This document shows, one piece after another, positions 39,701 through 45,603 of a stretch of 64,000 bases of DNA. The position numbers were made by a program, and so were the translations under genes. The DNA comes from Holacanthus passer. Lineage: Eukaryota; Chordata; Actinopteri; Pomacanthidae. The notes below the pieces were generated by a model. The model had not been told where the DNA came from. It searched no databases and saw only the letters and a program-made list of their open reading frames with translations. The DNA is taken from positions 372,001-436,000 of the forward strand of contig JAFREQ010000100.1 in NCBI GenBank assembly GCA_025331565.1, read 5' to 3'. Numbering within the stretch: position 1 is the first letter of the stretch; each line of letters opens with the position of its first letter.

Positions 39701-42700
39701 AAAGTTGAGGGCAGGCAATCTCTTGGTTGCATGTAAAAGTACCAACCAGTGTGTCACTATACCTGAAGCTCTTAGCCCCAAACTGCTGAGACAATCAATA
39801 TCCAAACAATCAGTCATTGAACAAAATACTGAGTCATTGATGCCACAATGTATAAACCCCTAAATCTAAAGTAGTGTTACCTGTTTCCCATCCTGACTGG
39901 ATTTATATTTTCACCTCATAACAAATGAGAAAATAGTTGATGTTGTTTACTGTCTCAGCCTCAGACCCTGCTCCAGTCCTGGAGGGAATGGACGAGGACA
40001 TGGGCTTCTCTCTACCTCCAGTCCTGGCAGAGGAGAAGGAGGAGCCAGAGGAGTCTGCACCACGACCACAGCCCAGGAGACAAGTATGAACACAGACATA
40101 CACAAGCACATACAGTGGATGTAACAATTTAAGTACCTTTTAGTGGCCAACTAAAACCTGCAGTGCACAAATAGGAGTATGGCAGAGAAAATGGAATCAT
40201 AATCGTGTTTTTGTGTAATTACTGTCACTGCCAGAAGGGATAAACAAAAGTTCTGCACTGAAGTTTGAAGTTTACCATGTAGTAATTGGTGTGTTTGTGT
40301 TCCAGGGGAACAAGAGGCAGGCGGTAGAGGAGAGCTCAGATGCCTCACCCTCTTCTTCCCATCCAACGGGAAAACACTCAGAAGGTCGATCGCTGCCTCT
40401 CAAAGCTCGATATGGCATCCACGCCTGGAAACGCTGGGCACTGTCTACTTCTGACCAATCAGACAACACCAAAGTAAAGGACAACTCCAAACCAGGTAAC
40501 TTGTGCCCATGTGCTGTACTTGGCTGAAAAGGCTGGAAACTAAAGATTTATAGTAATATTTCAAAACTTGGAGGATGTGTTTGCCAACAGCAGTCTGTGT
40601 CTGTTCTCATCTCCTGCAGCCCGGACTAAAAGCAACCTGTTGTTGCTGAGTTCAAAGGAGCTGAACCTAGCTCTGTCCCGGTTTGTCAGGGAGGTCTGCA
40701 GGCCCAGCGGGGAGCGCTACTCTCCAGACAGCATCCTCTACCTCTGTCTGGGGATCCAGCAGGTTGGTACCAAGCCAGAGAATCAAAGCCCAGGAACACC
40801 AGCACCTCTCAAACAAGCCATAAGATCATCTATATAAAGATAAAACAAAAAAGTATAGAAGGAACATGAACATTGAACATGGAGACACTGATCGCTGAGA
40901 TTGCACCACCTGTTAGTACATACAATCCATTTGAAATATTTATTTTTAAGTTGTTCTTGAAATGAAAACATTTATTTTGACATGTCAATCTACCTGAGTC
41001 TAAGATGCACCCAGTTCATGCAGCTTGGGACCTTTTGTTGCATGTCAACGTCAGACATTTCCTGTAACTCTCTGTCAGCTACTAATAGAAACCCCTTAAC
41101 ATTTATCTTATGAAAAACTTACTTACTTCACCTGTGCACATCTCATGTGGTGGATGACATTTGCATTAAAGCATGAGAAGCTGAGTTTACTGCTGAGATT
41201 GAACATGAAATGTTGTTATAATAAATAATAAAATGATCAGTCATCAAAGTCTAATTACAGTGAAAAGGTCATTTTTTTGGTCTTTTTTTAATTTTGCCTT
41301 TATTTGTGATGGGAATTAGAACACACTGAGGAAGAGGAGCTTCTTTTTAGTGTGCTTAGTTTGTACCTTATTCTCAAAAAAGAATAGGACATCCTGCTGT
41401 CTACCATGTGATTTAAATCTCTGGTTTGAGCCCACCACTTTGTTGCACGTACCTACTTTGTTTCTGCTCGCATTTCCTGTGCCTTCACTACTGTCTGTCT
41501 GTTTTTATGGTATAAGTTAAATGTGCCATAAAATACTTCAAAAAACAATTATGAGAAAGCAAAATAAAGTTGAGCCGTCTCTGGTAATTCCTGTAATGGT
41601 AGCAGTAGGGTTGACACAATACTAATTCTGTTCCTCTCCATATTGTTTCACCAACTAAATAAAATTTCATTTCCTAAAACAATGCAAAATAACAATGACA
41701 TTTTAGATTGTGATAAAACAGTATAAATATTCACATGCAGTAAATATAAGTCTTTCGAACTCTCTTTTTGTTCCATTAAAATTCCCCTGGTGGTCATTTT
41801 GAAGGTAGGAACTAAACTTGGAGTGGTTGTTTCCAGTAGGACAGATATTACTAGCGCACAGGCTTCCTCTTGCTCTCACATGTGAGCAGCAGCAGGACAG
41901 CATGGCTGCAGAGTGGAGTGCAGGATGGTCCAAAGTCCTCTGGAGTGTGGTTTTTCTGGCAGAAAAATGTAAGAATGGCTTTATCTGTTAATAAGAACTA
42001 ACAAAGTTTTAAAGATTGATTGGTTTGTGTAAAGTTTGATCAAGTAATTTGACCTAAAACACTTGAAAATATCTTGTACCTTTCTTGGGCCTGCTGTAAT
42101 TTGCTGGTGAACCCTTTTTGAAGATGTCCTCTCAGTAAGTTAATTTGTGGGTTTTTGCAGAGGTTAGGGCTTGTGTTGTTCACATCTTTTAGCAGCAAGC
42201 CAAAAAATAACCATTTTTGTTCCAGATGGGTTTGAATATACAGATTTGTGTGTCCATTGATTATAACTCTTTGCTGTTCACATCCTGAAAACGGTGATGA
42301 TCATTTAAGTATGAGGACACAGTTTTGATCTCTGAGCCACCACAGATTGCAGCTCATATTCCTTTGACCTTTTCTGAAGTTGAGTTTTTATTTGTTTGAA
42401 GCATCTCCACTCCAAAGGCCGGAAGGATGACCTGTTTAGTGACCCGTGCTACCAGCAGTTTGGAGAGGAGCTTAACAAGGTCTTGAAGGACTGGCAGCCC
42501 AGTGTGCTTCCTGATGGTGAGTGGAGCCAAACACAGTCTGATATGACCATCTGCCCAGCACCAAATGGCTGTTATATTGAACTTTGTCACATTTTTTAAA
42601 ATTTACTAAAAAAAATTGACTAACTGGGTGACCGCATTTTAAATCACCACACAACTAATCAATAATACTTCAGCAACAATGTACACAGAGCAATAAATAC

Positions 42701-45603
42701 ATTACAGAAATAAAACTTAGAAGTCAAATTGGATCTTAGTGCAATGAGGACAACTTGGAGATAAAAAAAAAGTGGCTTTTATAACTGCAAGAGGAGATTA
42801 TTTACAAAAGTATGGAGCTTAGAAAGTAAATCATCCATCACTGACAGTGACGACACTAGGGAAGCTGCATCATTGCAGGATGCTGGAGTGCATTTGAGTG
42901 TATGCTTGTTAGCACCAACTAGTGGCTGTTAAACTGTAGTGTTGCTCTCTATTATAGGCAGCGTCCAATGATTATAACTCTTCTGCTGTTCACATCCTGA
43001 TACCTTGTGATTGCACTACAATGTTATATGAGGACACTGTATCAACACTAAAAGGTAAAACAAATTCCAGAGGGTTTTTGCTATTTACACAACAAAAAAT
43101 AACCAGGTAGAAAATGGCATTCAGTAGTTGTGAAGATGCATTTGTGAGATGTAAAGCTAAAAAAATAGTTTGATATACTCAATATTATTCAATACATCTT
43201 TTGATTTAATTGTTAAAATTCCATACGTTTTAGATACATGTCATCAAAGAAAGATGTCCTGATCCTGATATGTCCTGTACAAATGAAGATAGATTAAGGG
43301 TCATAATTATTACCATAACCTCCACTTGATCTCCATCTTGGATGAATGAATAATGAGCTTTAGACTAAGACTGGTGTGTTTATTAGAATGGATTTTAAAG
43401 TGTTTGCTACTGTCTCCAGGCTCGCTGTGGGGTCGGGTGGAGGAGCAGAGCCTGTGGAGCAGCCAGCAGCTCGGGGAGCAGAGTCCTGACGCTCTGCTGC
43501 GCTCCCTGGTTTACTTGAACACCAAATACTTCGGCCTGCGCACCGTGGAGCAGCACCTCCGCCTCTCCTTCGCCAACGTCTACGGCCCTGACACCTTCCA
43601 TCCTGTCACCAAGGAGGCCACCGTCTGCATCCGCGTGCCTTCCATCTCTCAGGATAATCAGGGTGAGGCCCGCAGCATGTACATAATGGAACAGTTTTAT
43701 CACTTTGCTGATATGTCTTGGCAATATCAGATTTTCAGCAGGTTAGTGTAAATCTACAGTAGCACATAGTGTAGAATTTGACATCTGAATATACATCTTT
43801 GTACTTTACATTGATTCTTTTTTCTGTCTACAACAGTGGGACTATATCCCACAGTTTGTCAATGAGTAGTGCCTTGAAGAGCTGACATTTGTAAAAGTTA
43901 TTGGCTGTTTATGATTCAGATGTAAATATAATTGTTGAGAGATATTGTGTCATAAAATTACCAGTTTAAATTTATGTTCAAAATATCTGTAATTGTCCAT
44001 GTACTTTAATGCAAGCAGTAGTATTTTTCTTTCTCTGTTCTCCATAACACACAATTTTACAGATCACTACTAATCACTGACTTTAATGTGCTGATACTTT
44101 GACACTGTTCACCCAAAATGGATGCGAAACACCCTCAACCATGACAGACTACACTTTAACTTCAAGGTTATTGCTTTGTTGCATTGTTGTTTTAATATGT
44201 GGGTGTACAGAGCCAAAGTAATGAAAAAACAACACTGTCCCAAGATGTTTCTTTGTGTCAGCACTTAAATCTGTTAAGTTGACAACAATTGTCGTGGGAG
44301 TAGCTCGTTATCTGCAGCCTTAAATAATAATCTCAAAGCTTAGACGATGTACTTGTTAGGTTTGAGATTTCAAATCTTGCTTCCATTCTCAAGCAAATCA
44401 TCTTGTTAAAATGCTTTATTTTTGTCTTCTGGTCCTTCAGTGCAAACAGAGTCTAGGAAGAGGAAGCGTAAGTCGGAGGATGGCGATCAGGACTATGAAC
44501 CAGACGATGACTCAGGAGGCTCCACAACACGCTGCCCGGTTAAGAAGCATGAGTGTCACCTATACGACCTCTACAGATCTAAGTGGTGGGTTCCATATCT
44601 TTGCGGGTGCGATTGACGTTAGTAGAGTACACTGGAAATGGCATCAATACTAGGGCTGCAACTGATTATTTTATTATAGCTAGCAATAACATTACCTGGA
44701 ATCAAACTTGCACTGCACATATCTCTGATTGAGTTGACATCCATTTCATCAGTTATTATCTGTAGAAAGGTTGATTTGGGAAATGTGTTTGTCTTCAGGT
44801 GTTCTGTTTTGCATCTAATTCAATTAACCAGTGCAATTTCATTATTTCTCTGAGTCCTGTGATTATAACTCATTGCTGTTCACATCCTGAAGCACAGTGT
44901 TGACTATTGAAAGATGAGGACTTAACATGAAATAATTCCAGTCGTTAAAATCTTCTCTTAATTATTTAAGGGCAAAATCAGAACAAGAGGTTCACATTTC
45001 TCTCTTTCTCTCTCCCCAACTTCCCCCTTTGATCTCCTTGTCTTTCCTTTCATCATATATTCTCTCCTCTTCCTCTTGTTTACGTCTTTCAATCCTTTAT
45101 ATTCTCCATCCTTTTTTTTTCCTGACATTTTTTTGCACTTTTCTGTGCTGTCACTTTCTATCACTCTCTTCTCCTTTGCCTTCACTGATCTCTGACTTCA
45201 TCTTTAATGTTCATTTTCTCCCTTCTTAATCAACTTCTTACACCTTTCTTGATGCTTCCTCTTATTACCTGCTCCCTTTCTTTCTTTTTTTCTCTTTCTC
45301 TCTCCTAACTTTCCTGCCACTTTTGGTTCTTCACTTTTACTCCTTCCCCACTCCTGTCCTTCCTTCCTCCTCCCTCCCTCCAGCCCGGTGTTGTTACAGG
45401 AGCGTCTGGATGTCTTCTACGTTCAGCCAGATCCGGCCTGCAGTCCAGAAGACCCGCTGTGGTTCAGCTCCACACCGCTGGAGCGACGGATCCTGGAGAG
45501 CCTCCTCACCAGAGTCCTCCTGGTCAGGGACATATACACAGACAAACAACACCTGGAGGAGGAGGAGGAGGAGGACGGGGGTGAAGCAGTTGCAGGAGAA
45601 TAG
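24005..45603 (+). CDS. zmym2: Zinc finger MYM-type protein 2 (24 coding exons)
   Basis: ZMYM2/ZNF198 is a nuclear transcriptional corepressor partner of LSD1-CoREST-HDAC; its MYM fingers bind SUMO2/3. The 24 exons listed below join in frame to 1410 residues (human is 1377). Order: acidic Ser/Thr-rich N-terminus with SUMO-interacting-type motifs (about 66-75 and 139-147); ZMYM2-specific FSLNPDTP and DSWISQSASVPRNQKQ segments (about 237-344); ten MYM-type CxxC...FCS..C fingers (about 345-813); a Pro/Val-rich spacer with PVPIPVPVFMPIPMNMY (about 871-925); an acidic tract and basic patch (962-1075); and the Crypton-derived C-terminal domain (about 1080-1390). The ATG at 24005 is the first in-frame start after the acceptor. 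Zmym3/4 are the alternatives, but the N-terminal segments and gja3 synteny favour zmym2. No break is seen. Confidence 0.95.
25077..25245 (+). CDS. zmym2: zmym2 coding exon 2
   Basis: Starts after CTAG (not after the later GCAG, which would break the frame); 169 bases, phase 0 to 1. It encodes NGLQISSAFSLNPDTPP and ASFNPGRGS, diagnostic of ZMYM2. Confidence 0.9.
26128..26152. repeat. short perfect inverted repeat
   Basis: ATGCTTGGTT, a 5-base spacer, then AACCAAGCAT. Role unknown; may be fortuitous. Confidence 0.6.
28070..28155 (+). mobile_element. tRNA-derived SINE fragment
   Basis: GCCCTGGTAGCGGTTAAGGTGC resembles the A-box head of teleost tRNA-derived SINEs. TCCCTGGTTGGATGCC is an eroded B box, and TTTTGATGCATGTCATACCC matches the post-tRNA body. 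It is not a functional tRNA. Confidence 0.6.
28581..28735 (+). CDS. zmym2: zmym2 coding exon 3
   Basis: 155 bases, phase 1 to 0. It encodes DSWISQSASVPRNQKQTGVD, nearly identical to vertebrate ZMYM2, then a Ser/Pro-rich linker ahead of the finger array. Confidence 0.93.
29359..29507 (+). CDS. zmym2: zmym2 coding exon 4 (MYM finger 1)
   Basis: 149 bases, phase 0 to 2. It encodes VTCANCKKPLKKGQTAYQRK and HLFCSTTCLSAFS, the first MYM finger, and the opening CxxC of finger 2. Confidence 0.95.
29724..29886 (+). CDS. zmym2: zmym2 coding exon 5 (MYM fingers 2-3)
   Basis: 163 bases, phase 2 to 0. It completes finger 2 (FQEFCSTGCLGAYENKQNPP) and begins finger 3 (CTVCGKLTE). Donor is GTCAGT. Confidence 0.95.
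29887..31615 (+). other. zmym2: zmym2 intron 5
   Basis: 1.7 kb with a pyrimidine-rich stretch at about 30520-30710. No exon or RNA is recognised. Confidence 0.7.
31616..31828 (+). CDS. zmym2: zmym2 coding exon 6 (MYM fingers 3-4)
   Basis: 71 codons, phase 0 to 0. It encodes THKICSDTCFNVYRRANGLI, CCEQCGDYLPS and DGQQKRFCCQNCIREYKQ. Confidence 0.95.
31829..33651 (+). other. zmym2: zmym2 intron 6
   Basis: 1.8 kb. A 145-codon frame at 33084-33521 has no family resemblance and lacks conserved features. I see no exon for the linker that human ZMYM2 carries before finger 5. Confidence 0.65.
33652..33802 (+). CDS. zmym2: zmym2 coding exon 7 (MYM finger 5)
   Basis: 151 bases, phase 0 to 1. It encodes SCLTCKTLIKTGEVLHSLG and MGSYCSVNCMNK. 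This is the finger that differs most from the human protein as I remember it. Confidence 0.9.
34278..34393 (+). CDS. zmym2: zmym2 coding exon 8 (MYM finger 6)
   Basis: 116 bases, phase 1 to 0. It encodes CHFCKRNSLPQYQATLPEGN and FCSSQCVTKFQ. Confidence 0.95.
34394..35176 (+). other. zmym2: zmym2 intron 8
   Basis: 0.78 kb, AT-rich, ending in a T-rich tract. Nothing recognised. Confidence 0.7.
35177..35302 (+). CDS. zmym2: zmym2 coding exon 9 (MYM finger 7, first half)
   Basis: 42 codons, phase 0 to 0. It encodes a variable Thr/Asn-rich spacer, then VQLKCNYCRGAFSLKPETLE. Confidence 0.93.
35754..35904 (+). CDS. zmym2: zmym2 coding exon 10 (MYM fingers 7-8)
   Basis: 151 bases, phase 0 to 1. 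It encodes VYQFCSKACCEDYKKLHCIV and FCEYCQEEKTLHETVKFSGV, almost unchanged from mammals. A (CTCTC)n tract follows in the intron. Confidence 0.96.
35912..35960. repeat. (CTCTC)n pentanucleotide-type repeat
   Basis: CTCTC/CTCCT units with minor interruptions, immediately after the donor of coding exon 10. Confidence 0.85.
36131..36303 (+). CDS. zmym2: zmym2 coding exon 11 (MYM fingers 8-9)
   Basis: 173 bases, phase 1 to 0. It encodes CKLLFKQDFIKRLGLKCVSC, NHCNQLCKRGVTRQFGG and FCSETCAKKFHDWYYK. Confidence 0.96.
36407..36572 (+). CDS. zmym2: zmym2 coding exon 12 (MYM finger 10)
   Basis: 166 bases after an ACTAG acceptor, phase 0 to 1. It encodes ARCDCCKVQGNLAES, EMKHFCDQECLLKFYCQQN and QKGPENTS. 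A (TG)n(TCTG)n run follows at 36581-36622. Confidence 0.96.
36581..36622. repeat. (TG)n(TCTG)n compound microsatellite
   Basis: Nine TG units followed by TCTG units, 9 bases into intron 12. Confidence 0.9.
36807..36835 (+). CDS. zmym2: zmym2 coding exon 13 (29-nt microexon)
   Basis: TTTACAG acceptor, 29 bases, donor GTAAGT. It encodes GFEMQSAKLG when joined. It is needed to reconcile the phase 1 end of exon 12 with the phase 0 start of exon 14, which supports it despite its size. Confidence 0.8.
37115..37256 (+). CDS. zmym2: zmym2 coding exon 14
   Basis: 142 bases, phase 0 to 1. It encodes a variable Gly/Val-rich start, then KNKAVLCKPLTLTKATYCKP and HMQSKLLQT, a conserved post-finger motif. 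Confidence 0.94.
37345..37466 (+). CDS. zmym2: zmym2 coding exon 15
   Basis: 122 bases after an 88-nt intron, phase 1 to 0. It encodes EYVPVPIPVPVFMPIPMNMY and VSLPVP, the Pro/Val spacer of the family. Confidence 0.95.
37732..37882 (+). CDS. zmym2: zmym2 coding exon 16
   Basis: 151 bases, phase 0 to 1. It encodes VPVPVFLPTTLQGAEQIIQT followed by INELKNKVTSDPVE, a probable amphipathic helix. Confidence 0.94.
38241..38408 (+). CDS. zmym2: zmym2 coding exon 17 (acidic tract)
   Basis: 168 bases, phase 1 to 1. A KRKRESGG basic patch and a Ser run are followed by a long Glu/Lys tract and then KYEPDLDLEADFPQ. The Glu tract is longer than in the mammalian protein as I recall it. Confidence 0.92.
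38409..39958 (+). other. zmym2: zmym2 intron 17
   Basis: 1.55 kb, AT-rich, no supported feature. Confidence 0.7.
39959..40083 (+). CDS. zmym2: zmym2 coding exon 18
   Basis: 125 bases, phase 1 to 0. It encodes MDEDMGFSLPPVLAEE, an acidic stretch, and PQPRRQ, which forms a basic, possibly nuclear-localising patch with the next exon. Confidence 0.9.
40306..40495 (+). CDS. zmym2: zmym2 coding exon 19
   Basis: 190 bases, phase 0 to 1. It starts GNKRQAVEESS and contains ARYGIHAWKRWALST, the start of the Crypton-derived C-terminal domain (Y/WGxxAWKxW). Confidence 0.94.
40620..40762 (+). CDS. zmym2: zmym2 coding exon 20
   Basis: 143 bases, phase 1 to 0. It encodes LNLALSRFVREVCRPSGERY and SPDSILYLCLGIQQ, a hallmark of the ZMYM2/3/4-QRICH1 C-terminal domain. 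Confidence 0.96.
40763..42401 (+). other. zmym2: zmym2 intron 20 (snoRNA host)
   Basis: 1.64 kb. The candidate C/D snoRNA at 42249-42321 ends 80 nt before the 3' splice site. The acceptor polypyrimidine tract (TTTTTATTTGTTTGAAG) is ordinary. Nothing else recognised. Confidence 0.75.
42249..42321 (+). ncRNA. candidate box C/D snoRNA, copy 1 (zmym2 intron 20)
   Basis: 73 nt. A perfect 7-bp terminal stem pairs TGTGTCC (42249-42255) with GGACACA (42315-42321). C-box-like TTGATTA is at 42257-42263 and D-box-like ATGA at 42311-42314. Internally, the D' box CTGA (42285-42288) and a perfect C' box GTGATGA (42294-42300) lie 5 nt apart. The 12 nt ending one base before D', TGCTGTTCACAT (42272-42283), are complementary to AUGUGAACAGCA, a conserved 28S rRNA stretch as I recall it. 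By the +5 rule the second U of that site would be 2'-O-methylated. The position 80 nt upstream of the 3' splice site is typical of intron-processed C/D snoRNAs. Two paralogues lie downstream. The terminal C/D pair is non-canonical (UGAUUA/AUGA), so function is inferred. Confidence 0.75.
42402..42516 (+). CDS. zmym2: zmym2 coding exon 21
   Basis: 115 bases, phase 0 to 1. It encodes HLHSKGRKDDLFSDPCYQQF and GEELNKVLKDWQPSVLPD. Confidence 0.95.
42517..43419 (+). other. zmym2: zmym2 intron 21 (snoRNA host)
   Basis: 0.9 kb AT-rich intron holding the second snoRNA-like element. No other feature recognised. Confidence 0.75.
42960..43038 (+). ncRNA. candidate box C/D snoRNA, copy 2 (zmym2 intron 21)
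   Basis: 79 nt. Terminal stem AGCGTCC (42960-42966) pairs with GGACACT (43032-43038), 6 of 7 complementary. C box is ATGATTA (42968-42974), D box ATGA (43028-43031), D' box CTGA (42997-43000), and the C'-like box GTGATTG (43007-43013) is degenerate. The guide TGCTGTTCACAT (42984-42995) is identical to copy 1, and one extra C upstream extends the predicted rRNA pairing to 13 bp. It ends 381 nt from the next exon, farther than usual. Confidence 0.65.
43420..43662 (+). CDS. zmym2: zmym2 coding exon 22
   Basis: 243 bases, phase 1 to 1, GC-rich. It encodes LWGRVEEQSLWSSQQLGEQS, YLNTKYFGLRTVEQHLRLSF and ANVYGPD. This is the core of the Crypton-derived domain. Confidence 0.96.
43663..44440 (+). other. 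zmym2: zmym2 intron 22
   Basis: 0.78 kb. Unlike introns 20, 21 and 23, it carries no copy of the snoRNA-like element. Confidence 0.7.
44441..44585 (+). CDS. zmym2: zmym2 coding exon 23
   Basis: 145 bases, phase 1 to 2. It encodes SRKRKRKSEDGDQDYEPDDD, then RCPVKKHECHLYDLYRSK. The donor GTGGGT was chosen because it leaves the phase that restores the KCPVLLQERLDVFY junction. Confidence 0.92.
44586..45383 (+). other. zmym2: zmym2 intron 23 (snoRNA host)
   Basis: 0.8 kb. It holds the third snoRNA-like element, followed by a nearly 390-base pyrimidine-rich tract (about 44995-45383) running into the acceptor. Confidence 0.75.
44851..44924 (+). ncRNA. candidate box C/D snoRNA, copy 3 (zmym2 intron 23)
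   Basis: 74 nt. Terminal stem TGAGTCC (44851-44857) pairs with GGACTTA (44918-44924), fully paired with one G-U. C box is GTGATTA (44859-44865), D box ATGA (44914-44917), and D' box CTGA (44887-44890) is preceded by the same 12-nt guide (44874-44885). The C' box has decayed (GTTGACT-like). It ends 459 nt from the last exon. Stem bases differ from copies 1 and 2 on both sides, so pairing is kept by compensatory change. Confidence 0.65.
45384..45603 (+). CDS. zmym2: zmym2 terminal coding exon (24)
   Basis: After CCTCCAG, one base completes Cys, then PVLLQERLDVFYVQPDPACS, WFSSTPLERRILESLLTRVL and LVRDIY. It ends in a Glu run and TAG at 45601-45603. Confidence 0.95.

Noticed and set aside
42249..44924. 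The three related intronic segments as a MITE family
   Set aside because: No target duplication or TIR longer than the 7-bp stem; stems differ and co-vary; conserved parts coincide with C, D' and D boxes and a guide.
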